Origin: Siphonodentalium dalli
Lineage: Eukaryota; Mollusca; Scaphopoda; Gadilida; Siphonodentaliidae
Direction of reading: 5' to 3'
DNA: 64,000 nucleotides
Assembly (NCBI GenBank): GCA_032622095.1
Contig: CP136063.1
Location: forward strand, 272,729,426 to 272,793,425
Below are positions 1-11,439 of this stretch, piece after piece. Numbering within the stretch: position 1 is the stretch's first letter; each line of letters opens with the position of its first letter. The translations under genes were made by a program, and so were the position numbers. The notes beneath the pieces were generated by a model that saw only the letters and a program-made list of their open reading frames with translations, was not told the DNA's origin and ran no database searches.

Positions 1-610
1 CGTTCATTGCTAGTCTATTCCTGTTATGTTACAAATAAAGAACGTTCATTGTTAGACTATTCCTGGTATGTTACAAATAAAGAGCGTTCATTGTTAGTCT
101 TACTCCTGGTATGTTACAAATAAAGAAAGCTCATTGTTAGTCTATTCCTGGTATGTTATAAATAAAGAGCGTTCATTGTTAGTCTATTCCTGGTATGTTA
201 TAAATACAGAGCGTTCATTGTTAGTCTTACTCCTGGTATGTTACCAATAAAGAACGCTCATTGTTAGTCTATTCCTGGTATGTTACAAATAAAGAACGCT
301 CATTGTTAGTCTATTCCTGGTATGTTACAAATAAAGAACGCTCATTGTTAGTCTTATTCCTGGTATGTTACAAATAAAGAGCGTTCATTGTTCGTCTATT
401 CATGGTATGTAACCTACAAAGAACGTCCATTGTTAGTCTTATTCATGGTATGTTACAAATAAAGAGCGTTCACTGTTAGTCACCTCCTGGTAAATAACCA
501 ATAATGAGCGTTCATTGTTAGTCTATTCCTGGTATGTTACAAATAAAGATCATTCATTGTTAGTCGGATTCCTGGTATGTTACAAATAAAGAGCGTTCAT
601 TGTTAGTCTA

Positions 611-1636
611 TCCCTGGTATGTTACAAATAAACAGCGTTTATTGTTAGTCTATTCCTGGTATGTAGCCAACAAAGAACTTTCATTGTTAGTCTTATTCCT
701 ATTATGTTACACATTAAGAGCGTTCATTGTTAGTCTATTCATTGTTTGTTACCATTAAAGACCGTTCATTGTTAGTCTTAGTCATGTTATGTTACAAATA
801 AAGATTGTCTCTTGTTAGTATATTCATGGTATGTTACAAATAAAGATAGTTCATTGTTAGTCTTATTCCTGGTATGTTACAAATCAAGAGCGTTCATTGT
901 TAGTCTTACACATTGTATGTTGAAAATAAAGAGCGTTCATTGTTAGTCTATTCCTGGTTTGTTACAAATAAATAACGCTCATTGTTATATAGTCTATTCT
1001 TGGTATGTTTCAAATAAAGAGCGTTCATTGTTAGTCTATTCCTGGTATGTTACAAATAAAGAGCATTCATTGTTATTCTATTCCTGGTATGTTACAAATA
1101 ACGAGCGTTCATTGCTAGTCTATTCCCTGGTATGTTACAAATAAACAGCGTTTATTGTTAGTCTATTCCTGGTATGTAGCCAACAAAGAACTTTCATTGT
1201 TAGTCTTATTCCTATTATGTTACACATTAAGAGCGTTCATTGTTAGTCTATTCATTGTTTGTTACCAATAAAGACCGTTCATTGTTAGTCTTAGTCATGT
1301 TATGTTACAAATAAAGATTGTCTCTTGTTAGTATATTCATGGTATGTTACAAATAAAGATAGTTCATTGTTAGTCTTATTCCTGGTATGTTACAAATCAA
1401 GTGCGTTCATTGTTAGTCTTACACATTGTATGTTGAAAATAAAGAGCGTTCATTGTTAGTCTATTCCTGGTTTGTTACAAATAAATAACGCTCATTGTTA
1501 TATAGTCTATTCTTGGTATGTTTCAAATAAAGAGCGTTCATTGTTAGTCTATTCCTGGTATGTTACAAATAAAGAGCATTCATTGTTATTCTATTCCTGG
1601 TATGTTACAAATAACGAGCGTTCATTGCTAGTCTAT
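611..1636 (+). repeat. 513-bp tandem duplication (12 monomers), two copies
   Basis: A 513-bp stretch is present twice in a row. The variant AAACAGCGTTTATTG occurs at about 630 and again at about 1143, and the block starting TTTGTTACAAATAAATAACG recurs at the same spacing. The join is near 1112-1126, where a monomer beginning GCTAGTCTATTCCC switches into the CCTGGTATG of another. Copies differ by few substitutions, for example AAGAGCG at about 888 against AAGTGCG at about 1401. The other A modules (15496 onward, 35788 onward, 59061 onward) carry one copy here. Confidence 0.85.
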
Positions 1637-2038
1637 TCCCGTTATGTTACAAATAAAGAGCGTTCATTGTTAGACTATTACTGGTATGTTACACATAAAG
1701 AGCGTTCATTGTTTGTATTATTCCTGGTATGTTACAAATAAAGAACGCGCATTGTTAGTCTATTCCTGGTATGTTACAAATAAAGAACGTTCATTTTTAG
1801 TCTAGCCCTGGTATGTTACAATAAAGAGCGTCATTGTTAGTCTATTCCTGGTATGTTACAAATAAAGAGCGTTCATTGTTATTCTATTCCTGGTATGTTA
1901 CAATTAAAGAGCGTTCATTGTTAGTCTATTCATGGTATGTTACAAATAAAGAACGTCCATTGTTATTCTTATTCATGGTATGTTACAGATAAAGAGCGTT
2001 CATTGTTAGTCTTATTCCTGGTATGATACACATAAAAA

Positions 2039-3060
2039 GCGTTCATTGTTAGTCTACTCATTGTATGTTACCAATAAAGACCGTTCAGTGTTAGTCTTAG
2101 TCATGTTATGTTACAAATTAAGAGCGTTCATTGTTAGTATATTCATGGTATGTTACAAATAAAGATCGTTCATTGTTAGTCTTATTCCTGGTATGTTACA
2201 AATAAAGAGCGTTCAATGTTAGTCTTACTCATTGTATGTTAAAAATAAAGACCGTTCATTGTTAGTCTTAGTCATGGTATGTTAGAAATGAAGAGCTTTC
2301 CTTGTTAGTATATTCATTGTATGTTACAAATAAAGATCGTTCATTGTTAGTCTTATTCCTGGTATGTTACACATAAAGAGCGTTCATTGTTATTCTATTC
2401 CTGGTATGTTACAATTAAAGAGCGTTCATTGTTAGTCTACTCATGGTATGTTACAAATAAAGAACGTCCATTGTTATTCTTATTCATGGTATGTTACAGA
2501 TAAAGAGCGTTCATTGTTAGTCTTATTCCTGGTATGATACACATAAAAAGCGTTCATTGTTAGTCTACTCATTGTATGTTACCAATAAAGACCGTTCAGT
2601 GTTAGTCTTAGTCATGGTATGTTACAACTTAAGAGCGTTCATTGTTAGTATATTCATGGTATGTTACAAATAAAGATCGTTCATTGTTAGTCTTATTCCT
2701 GGTATGTTACAAATAAAGAGCGTTCAATGTTAGTCTTACTCATTGTATGTTAAAAATAAAGACCGTTCATTGTTAGTCTTAGTCATGGTATGTTAGAAAT
2801 GAAGAGCTTTCCTTGTTAGTATATTCATTGTATGTTACAAATAAAGATCGTTCATTGTTAGTCTTATTCCTGGTATGTTACACATAAAGAGCGTTCATTG
2901 TTAGTCTACTCATTGTATGTTACCAATAAAGACTGTTCATTGTTAGTCTTAGTCATGGTATGTTACAAATAAAGAGCGTTCATTGTTAGTCTATTCATGG
3001 TATGTAACCAACAAAGAACGTCCATTGTTAGTCTTATTCATGGTATGTTACAAATAAAGA
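2039..3060 (+). repeat. 511-bp short HOR (12 monomers), about two copies
   Basis: The marker GCGTTCATTGTTAGTCTACT followed by CATTGTATGTTACC starts at 2039 and 2550, giving a 511-bp period. Homologous regions show marker spacings of 682, 511 and 340 bp, which are 16, 12 and 8 monomers. The boundaries given are approximate. Confidence 0.75.
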
Positions 3061-5368
3061 GCGTTCACTGTTAGTCACCTCCTGGTAAATAACCAATACT
3101 GAGAGTTCATTGTTAGTCTATTCCTGGTATGTTACCAATAAAGATCATTCATTGTTAGTCGTATTCCTGGTATGTTACAAATAAAGAGCGTTCATTGTTA
3201 GTCTATTCCTGGTATGTTACAAATAAAGAGCGTTTATTGTTAGTCTATTCCTGGTATGTAGCCAACAAAGAACTTTCATTGTTAGTCTTATTCCTAGTAT
3301 GTTACACATTAAGAGCGTTCATTGTTAGTCTATTCATTGTTTGTTACCAATAAAGACCGTGCATTGTTAGTCTTACTCATGGTATATTACAAATAAAGAT
3401 TGTCTCTTGTTAGTATATGCATGGTATGTTACAAATAAAGATAGTTCATTGTTAGTCTTATTCCTGGTATGTTACAAATAAAGAGCGTTAATTGTTAGTC
3501 TATTCCTGGTTTGTTACAAATAAATAACGCTCATTGTTATATAGTCTATTCTTGGTATGTTTCAAATAAAGAGCGTTCATTGTTAGTCTATTCCTGGTAT
3601 GTTACAAATAAAGAGCATTCATTGTTATTCTATTCCTGGTATGTTACAAATAACGAGCGTTCATTGCTAGTCTATTCCCGTTATGTTACAAATAAAGAGC
3701 GTTCACTGTTAGACTATTACTGGCATGTTACAAATAAAGAGCGTTCATTGTTTGTATTATTCCTGGTATGTTACAAATAAAGAACGCTCATTTTTAGTCT
3801 ATTCCTGGTATGTTACAAATAAAGAACGTTCATTTTTAGTCTATCCCTGGTATGTTACAAATAAAGAGCGTTCATTGTTAGTCTATTCCTGGTATGTTAC
3901 AAATAAAATGCGTTCATTGTTAGTCTATTCCTGGTATGTTACACATAAAGAGCGTTCATTGCTAATCTATTCCTGTTATGTTACAAATTACGTGCGTTCA
4001 TTGCTAGACTTATTCGTGGTATGTAACCAACACAGAGCGTTCATTGTTAGTCTTACTTTTGGTATGTTACAAATAAAGAGCGTTCATTGTTAGTCTTATT
4101 CCTTGTATGTTACAAATAAAGAGCGTGTATTGTTAGTCTATTCCTGGTATGTTACAAATAAAGAGCGTTTATTGTTAGTCTATTCCTGGTATGTAACCAA
4201 CAAAGAACGTCCATTGTTAGTCTTATTCCTGGTATGTTACACATAAAGAGCGTTCATTTTTAGTCTTATTCCTGGTATGTTACAAATAAAGAACGCTCAA
4301 TGTTAGTCTATTCCTGGTATGTTACAAATAAAGAACGTCCATTGTTAGTCTTATTCCTGGTATGTTACAAATAAAGAACGCTCATTGTTAGTTTTATTCC
4401 TGGTATGTTACAAATAAAGAGCGTTCATTGTTTATCTATTCCTGGTATGTTACAAATAAAGAGCGTTCATTGTAAGTCTATTCCTGGTATGTTACAAATA
4501 AAGAGCGTTCATTGCTAATGTATTCCTGGTATGATACAAATAAAGTGCGTTCATTGCTAGTCTTATTCGTGGTATGTAACCAACACAGAGCGTTCATTGT
4601 TAGTCTTACTTCTGGTATGTTACAAATAAAGAGCTTTCATTGTTAGTCTTATTCCTGGTATGTTACAAATAAAGATCGTTCATTGTTAGTCTTATTCCTT
4701 GTATGTTACAAATAAAGAGCGTTCATTATTAGTCTATTCCTGGTATGTTACAAATAAAGAGCGTTCCTTTTTAGTCTATTCCTGGAATGTTACAAATAAA
4801 GAGCGTTCATTGCTAGTCTTATTCCTGGTATGTAACAAACAAAGAGCGTTCATTGTTAGTCTTACTCCTGGTATGTTACGAATAAAGAGCGTTCATTGTT
4901 AGTATATTCCTGGTATGTTACAAATAAAGAGCGTTCATTGCTAGACTTATTACTGGTAGTCTTATTCCTGGTATGTTACAAATAAAGAACGCTCATTTTT
5001 AGTCTATTCCTGGTATGCTACAAATAAAGAACGCTCATTGTTAGTCTATTCCTGGTGTGTTACAAATAAAGAGCGTTCATTGTTAGTCTATTCCTGGTAT
5101 GTTACAAATAACGAACGCTCATTTTTAGTCTATTCCTGGTATGTTACGAATAAAGTGCGTTCATTGCTAGTCTTATTCGTGGTATGTAACCAACACATAG
5201 CGTTCATTTTTAGTCTTACTTCTGGTATGTTACAAATAAAGAGCGTTCATTGTTAGTCTTTTTCCTGGTATGTTACAAATAAAGACCGTTCATTTTTAGT
5301 CTTATTCCTTGTATGTTACAAATAAAGAGCGTTCATTGTTAGTCTATTCCTGGTATGTTACAAATAAA

Positions 5369-5410
5369 GAGCGTTCATTGTTAGTCTATTCCTGGTATGT
5401 TACAAATAAA
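5369..5410 (+). repeat. Reference 42-bp satellite monomer
   Basis: This single monomer matches the most common form across the array and serves as the phase reference used here. It contains a 5'-splice-donor-like GGTATGT and, about 10 bp further on, the hexamer AATAAA. It is 42 bp, so successive copies keep one reading frame open as a 14-residue periodic peptide (SLLVYSWYVTNKER), which I regard as fortuitous. Confidence 0.95.
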
Positions 5411-6029
5411 GAGCGTTCATTGCTAGTTTTATTCCTGGTATGGGTATGTTACAAATAAAGAAAGTTCATTGTTGATCTATTCCTGGTATGTTACAAATAA
5501 AGAGCGTTCATTGTTAGTCTATTACTGGTATGTTACAAATAAAGAGCGTTCATTGCTAATCTATTCCTGTTATGTTACAATTAACGTGCGTTCATTGCTA
5601 GACTTATTCGTGGTATGTAACCAACACAGAGCGTTCATTGTTAGTCTTACTTTTGGTATGCTACAAATAAAGAGCGTTCATTTTTAGTCTTATTCCTGGT
5701 ATGTTACAAATAAAGATCGTTCATTGTTAGTCTTATTCCTGGTATATAACCAACAAAGAGCGTTCATTGTTAGTCTTACTCCTGGTATGTTACGAATAAA
5801 TAGCGTTCATTGTTAGTCTATTCCTTGTATGTTACAAATACAGAGCGTTCATTGTTAGTCTATTCCTGGTATGTTACAAATAAAGAGCGTTCATTGCTAG
5901 TCTTATTCCTGGTATATAACCAACAAAGAGCGTTCATTGTTAGTCTTACTCCTGGTATGTTACGAATAAATAGCGTTCATTGTTAGTCTATTCCTGGTAT
6001 GTTACAAATAAAGTGCGTTCATTGCTAGT

Positions 6030-6058
6030 CTTATTCCTGGTAGTCTTATTCCTGGTAT
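6030..6058 (+). repeat. 15-bp internal duplication tag of the B HOR
   Basis: The monomer segment TGGTAGTCTTATTCC is an extra 15-bp step inside a monomer: CTTATTCC TGGTAGTCTTATTCC TGGTATG. The same event recurs once per B HOR, for example near 12430-12455, 21690-21715 and 23815-23840. It is thus a diagnostic mark of the HOR rather than a local error. Confidence 0.8.
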
Positions 6059-6603
6059 GTTACAAATAAAGAACGCTCATTGTTAGTCTATTCCTGGTAT
6101 GTTACAAATAAAGAACGTCCATTGTTAGTCTTAATCCTGGTATGTTACAAATAAAGAACGTTCATTGCTAGTCTTATTCCTGGTATGTTACAAATAAGGA
6201 ACGTCCATTGTTAGTATATTCCTGGTATGTTACAAATAAAATGCGTTCATTGTTAGTCTTATCCTGGTATGTTACACATAAAGAGCGTTCATTGCTAATC
6301 TATTCCTGTTATGTTACAAATAACGTGCGTTCATTGCTAGACTTATTCGTGGTATGTAACCAACACAGAGCGTTCATTGTTAGTCTTACTTTTGGTATGT
6401 TACAAATAAAGAGCGTTTATTGTTAGTCTTATTCCTTGTATGTTACAAATAAAGAGCGTGTATTGTTAGTCTATTCCTGGTATGTTACAAATAAAGAACG
6501 CTCATTGTTAGTTTTATTCCTGGTAAGTTACAAATAAAGAGCGTTCATTGTTTATCTATTCCTGGTATGTTACAAATAAAGAGCGTTCATTGTAAGTCTA
6601 TTC

Positions 6604-7516
6604 ATTTGTAACATAACAGGAATAGACTAGCAATGAACGCTCTTTATTTGTAACATACCAGGAGTAAGACTGACAATGTGCGTTCCTTATATGTAACATA
6701 CCAGGAGTAAGACTAACAATGAGCGTTCTTTATGTGTAATATATCAGGAATAGACTAACAATGAACACTCTTTATTTATAACATACCAGGAATAGACTAA
6801 CAATGAGTGTTCTTTATTTGTAACATACCAGGAATAGACAAACGATGAGCGTTCTTTATTTGTAACATACCAGGAATAGACTAACGATGAACGCCCTTTA
6901 TTTGTAACATACCAGTAATAGACTAACAATGAGCGTTCTTTATTTGTAACAAACCAGGAATAGACTAACGATGAACCCTCTTTATTTGTAACATACCAGG
7001 AATAGACGAACAATGAGCGTTCTTTATTTGTAACATACCAGGAATAGACTAACAATGAACGCTCTTTATTTGTAACATACCAGGAATAGACTAACAATGA
7101 GCGTTCTTTATTTGTAACTTACCAGGAATAGACTAACAATGAGCGTTCTTTATTTGTAACATACCAGGAATAGACTAACAATGAACGCTCTTTATTTGTA
7201 ACATACCAGGAATAAGACTAGCAATGAACGCTCTTTATTTGTAACATACAATGAATAAGACTAACAATGGACGTTCTTTGTTGGTTACATACCAAGAATA
7301 AGACTAGCAATGAACGCTCTTTATTTTTAACATACCATGAATAAGACTAACAATGGACGTTCTTTGTTGGTTCCACACCAGGATTAAGACTAGCAATGAA
7401 CGTTCCTTACTTGTAGCATACAATGCATAAGACTAACAATGGACTTTCTTTGTTGGTTACATACCAGGAATAATACTAGCAATGAACGCTCTTTATTTGT
7501 AACATTCCATGAGTAG
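6604..7516 (-). repeat. Inverted satellite, D-like flank of the insert
   Basis: Read on the minus strand this is the right flank of the insert. It starts with the GGAATGTTAC monomer and the GCATTGTATGCTACAAGTAAGG monomers shared with positions after 26878 and 28274. It then runs through about ten 42-bp monomers (6744-7097), some with private variants, and ends in the TGTCAGTCTTACTCC monomers found after 15561. It is the only copy linking the D-type flank directly to the start of an A module. Confidence 0.85.
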
Positions 7517-7888
7517 TTAATAATTATATTCGCATCTCTAGTTTATCACCACATAATACACCAATAATCAAACAATAACACGATAGAAGGGTTGCCTTAT
7601 CAGAAGGGCGCATCACAAGAGGATTTGCTATGTTTGTTTGTTTGTTTGTTAGGGTTTATCGTCGTTCCAGCCGCAAGGCCACACACGACGTTGTCAATTT
7701 TACGGGTGGAGGAAAGACCACGCAGAGGCTTAATTTCACCGGGAATTTTGTTTTTGCCAAATTTGAATTATTTTTGCCATCAGCAAATTTGTCAAGTGGC
7801 AGCGCTAACACTAGTAGTTTGGCATGCGTTAATAAAGTTCAAGAATATATGTTTTTGAATGTTTCAACTAGACACTGGCCTTGCAGAT
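7517..7888 (+). mobile_element. 372-bp insert, copy I0 (inverted orientation)
   Basis: This non-satellite sequence is identical in length to seven others but on the opposite strand. In this orientation it carries a TTTG tetranucleotide run (about 7632-7650), then TTAGGGTTTA (7649-7658), GGGTGGAGGAAAGACC (7704-7719) and a block starting at 7732 with AATTTCACCGGGAATTTTG. Flanking monomers share TAG at both edges (7514-7516 and 7889-7891), a possible 3-bp target duplication. From memory the TTTG/GGGTTTA/GGTGGAGGAA combination resembles a dispersed molluscan repeat. No transposase or reverse transcriptase is encoded, so it would be a non-autonomous element or a fragment. The two overlapping 88-codon frames in it are not convincing genes. 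Confidence 0.7.
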
Positions 7889-7930
7889 TAGACTAACAAT
7901 GAACGCTCTTTATTTGTAACATACCAGGAA
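7889..7930 (-). repeat. Single inverted monomer closing the inversion
   Basis: This is exactly 42 bp of inverted satellite between the insert and the right inversion breakpoint. It is the equivalent of the monomer immediately left of the insert elsewhere (for example just before 15124). Confidence 0.85.
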
Positions 7931-10667
7931 GCGTTCATTGTTAGTCTACTCATTGTATGTTACCAATAAAGACCGTTCAGTGTTAGTCTTAGTCATGTTA
8001 TGTTACAAATTAAGAGCGTTCATTGTTAGTATATTCATGGTATGTTACAAATAAAGATCGTTCATTGTTAGTCTTATTCCTGGTATGTTACAAATAAAGA
8101 GCGTTCAATGTTAGTCTTACTCATTGTATGTTAAAAATAAAGACCGTTCATTGTTAGTCTTAGTCATGGTATGTTAGAAATGAAGAGCTTTCCTTGTTAG
8201 TATATTCATTGTATGTTACAAATAAAGATCGTTCATTGTTAGTCTTATTCCTGGTATGTTACACATAAAGAGCGTTCATTGTTAGTCTACTCATTGTATG
8301 TTACCAATAAAGACTGTTCATTGTTAGTCTTAGTCATGGTATGTTACAAATAAAGAACGCTCATTGTTAGTCTTATTCCTGGTATGTTACAAATAACGAA
8401 CGCTCATTGTTAGTCTTATTCATGGTATGTTACTAATAAAGAGCGTTCATTGTTATTCTATTCCTGGTATGTTACAATTAAAGAGCGTTCATTGTTAGTC
8501 TATTCATGGTATGTTACAAATAAAGAACGTCCATTGTTATTCTTATTCATGGTATGTTACAGATAAAGAGCGTTCATTGTTAGTCTTATTCCTGGTATGA
8601 TACACATAAAAAGCGTTCATTGTTAGTCTACTCATTGTATGTTACCAATAAAGACCGTTCAGTGTTAGTCTTAGTCATGTTATGTTACAAATTAAGAGCG
8701 TTCATTGTTAGTATATTCATGGTATGTTACAAATAAAGATCGTTCATTGTTAGTCTTATTCCTGGTATGTTACAAATAAAGAGCGTTCAATGTTAGTCTT
8801 ACTCATTGTATGTTAAAAATAAAGACCGTTCATTGTTAGTCTTAGTCATGGTATGTTAGAAATGAAGAGCTTTCCTTGTTAGTATATTCATTGTATGTTA
8901 CAAATAAAGATCGTTCATTGTTAGTCTTATTCCTGGTATGTTACACATAAAGAGCGTTCATTGTTATTCTATTCCTGGTATGTTACAATTAAAGAGCGTT
9001 CATTGTTAGTCTACTCATGGTATGTTACAAATAAAGAACGTCCATTGTTATTCTTATTCATGGTATGTTACAGATAAAGAGCGTTCATTGTTAGTCTTAT
9101 TCCTGGTATGATACACATAAAAAGCGTTCATTGTTAGTCTACTCATTGTATGTTACCAATAAAGACCGTTCAGTGTTAGTCTTAGTCATGATATGTTACA
9201 AATTAAGAGCGTTCATTGTTAGTATATTCATGGTATGTTACAAATAAAGATCGTTCATTGTTAGTCTTATTCCTGGTATGTTACAAATAAAGAGCGTTCA
9301 ATGTTAGTCTTACTCATTGTATGTTAAAAATAAAGACCGTTCATTGTTAGTCTTAGTCATGGTATGTTAGAAATGAAGAGCTTTCCTTGTTAGTATATTC
9401 ATTGTATGTTACAAATAAAGATCGTTCATTGTTAGTCTTATTCCTGGTATGTTACACATAAAGAGCGTTCATTGTTAGTCTACTCATTGTATGTTACCAA
9501 TAAAGACTGTTCATTGTTAGTCTTAGTCATGGTATGTTACAAATAAAGAGCGTTCATTGTTAGTCTATTCATGGTATGTAACCAACAAAGAACGTCCATT
9601 GTTAGTCTTATTCATGGTATGTTACAAATAAAGAGCGTTCACTGTTAGTCACCTCCTGGTAAATAACCAATACTGAGAGTTCATTGTTAGTCTATTCCTG
9701 GTATGTTACCAATAAAGATCATTCATTGTTAGTCGTATTCCTGGTATGTTACAAATAAAGAGCGTTCATTGTTAGTCTATTCCTGGTATGTTACAAATAA
9801 AGAGCGTTTATTGTTAGTCTATTCCTGGTATGTAGCCAACAAAGAACTTTCATTGTTAGTCTTATTCCTAGTATGTTACACATTAAGAGCGTTCATTGTT
9901 AGTCTATTCATTGTTTGTTACCAATAAAGACCGTGCATTGTTAGTCTTAGTCATGGTATATTACAAATAAAGATTGTCTCTTGTTAGTATATGCATGGTA
10001 TGTTACAAATAAAGATAGTTCATTGTTAGTCTTATTCCTGGTATGTTACAAATAAAGAGCGTTAATTGTTAGTCTATTCCTGGTTTGTTACAAATAAATA
10101 ACGCTCATTGTTATATAGTCTATTCTTGGTATGTTTCAAATAAAGAGCGTTCATTGTTAGTCTATTCCTGGTATGTTACAAATAAAGAGCATTCATTGTT
10201 ATTCTATTCCTGGTATGTTACAAATAACGAGCGTTCATTGCTAGTCTATTCCCGTTATGTTACAAATAAAGAGCGTTCACTGTTAGACTATTACTGGCAT
10301 GTTACAAATAAAGAGCGTTCATTGTTTGTATTATTCCTGGTATGTTACAAATAAAGAACGCTCATTATTAGTCTATTCCTGGTATGTTACAAATAAAGAA
10401 CGTTCATTTTTAGTCTATCCCTGGTATGTTACAAATAAAGAGCGTTCATTGTTAGTCTATTCCTGGTATGTTACAAATAAAATGCGTTCATTGTTAGTCT
10501 ATTCCTGGTATGTTACACATAAAGAGCGTTCATTGCTAATCTATTCCTGTTATGTTACAAATTACGTGCGTTCATTGCTAGACTTATTCGTGGTATGTAA
10601 CCAACACAGAGCGTTCATTGTTAGTCTTACTTTTGGTATGTTACAAATAAAGAGCGTTCATTGTTAG
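7931..10667 (+). repeat. A module, copy 0' (left end truncated by inversion)
   Basis: The forward array restarts at 7931 at the point homologous to 2039 and 17317. Marker GCGTTCATTG/TCTACTCATTG starts at 7931, 8613 and 9124, so successive spacings are 682 and 511 bp. It ends with the same run of in-frame monomers as the other A modules (10299-10667). The first part of a full A module is missing. Confidence 0.85.
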
Positions 10668-11439
10668 TCTTATTCCTTGTATGTTACAAATAAAGAGCGT
10701 GTATTGTTAGTCTATTCCTGGTATGTTACAAATAAAGAGCGTTTATTGTTAGTCTATTCCTGGTATGTTACAAATAAAGAGCGTGTATTGTTAGTCTATT
10801 CCTGGTATGTTACAAATAAAGAGCGTTTATTGTTAGTCTATTCCTGGTATGTAACCAACAAAGAACGTCCATTGTTAGTCTTATTCCTGGTATGTTACAC
10901 ATAAAGAGCGTTCATTTTTAGTCTTATTCCTGGTATGTTACAAATAAAGAACGCTCAATGTTAGTCTATTCCTGGTATGTTACAAATAAAGAACGTCCAT
11001 TGTTAGTCTTATTCCTGGTATGTTACAAATAAAGAACGCTCATTGTTAGTTTTATTCCTGGTATGTTACAAATAAAGAGCGTTCATTGTTTATCTATTCC
11101 TGGTATGTTACAAATAAAGAGCGTTCATTGTAAGTCTATTCCTGGTATGTTACAAATAAAGAGCGTTCATTGCTAATGTATTCCTGGTATGTTACAAATA
11201 AAGTGCGTTCATTGCTAGTCTTATTCGTGGTATGTAACCAACACAGAGCGTTCATTGTTAGTCTTACTCCTGGTATGTTACGAATAAAGAGCGTTCATTG
11301 TTAGTATATTCCTGGTATGTTACATATAAAGAGCGTTCATTGCTAGACTTATTACTGGTAGTCTTATTCCTGGTATGTTACAAATAAAGAACGCTCATTT
11401 TTAGTCTATTCCTGGTATGCTACAAATAAAGAACGCTCA

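Larger units (their letters stand above)
1..4093 (+). repeat. A module, copy 0 (divergent short-HOR region)
   Basis: This stretch holds diverged monomers (CTCATTGTATGTTACC, GTTAGAAATGAAGAGC and CACCTCCTGGTAAATAACC variants) in short HORs. Position 1 aligns with about 15621, so the window opens about 126 bp downstream of where an insert copy would lie. It holds two local tandem duplications: 513 bp near 611-1636 and 511 bp between 2039 and 2550. No gene is seen. Confidence 0.85.
4094..6603 (+). repeat. B module, copy 0 (2.12-kb HOR type, cut by inversion)
   Basis: This stretch contains one start of the 2,120-bp HOR (reference point 5038) and its tag TGGGTATGTT at 5441. A second HOR start would be expected near 7158, but the array is broken at 6603/6604 by an inverted segment. 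Between the end of A and the first HOR point there are 945 bp, against 1,029 bp in the homologous intervals at 30702 and 50396, a difference of two monomers. Confidence 0.8.
6604..7930 (-). repeat. Inverted 1,327-bp patch of the array
   Basis: From 6604 the monomers read as the reverse complement (CAATGAACGCTC, CATACCAGGAATAGAC), and at 7931 the forward orientation resumes with GCGTTCATTG. The patch holds 913 bp of inverted satellite, one 372-bp insert on the opposite strand to all others, and one 42-bp flanking monomer (7889-7930). Both junctions are abrupt, with at most 2 bp of shared sequence. After the patch the forward array does not continue where it left off; it restarts at a position equivalent to 2039. 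Confidence 0.95.

Noticed and set aside
3725-4093. Long in-frame runs encoding a 14-residue repeat (up to 122 residues, for example here and at 10299, 19514, 39254), which look like a repeat protein.
   Set aside because: They exist only because 42 bp is a multiple of three. They end at every 43-bp monomer, mostly begin at arbitrary positions, are not conserved in frame between modules, and lie in non-coding tandem DNA. The minus-strand run at 6744-7097 is the same effect in the inverted patch.
1-6603. CRISPR-like direct repeats.
   Set aside because: Units are contiguous with no unique spacers, no leader and no cas genes. The repeat diverges along its whole length as a satellite does.
7592-7896. 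Two overlapping 88-codon reading frames inside each 372-bp insert.
   Set aside because: They lie on the same strand in different frames, have no recognisable domain, and run into the satellite at their ends. Their identity across copies reflects recent duplication of the DNA, not selection on protein.
6604-7930. Assembly misjoin as the cause of the inverted patch.
   Set aside because: It is not ruled out, but the patch has private variants and a coherent internal structure (flank, complete 372-bp insert, one monomer), so I treat it as probably real pending read support.
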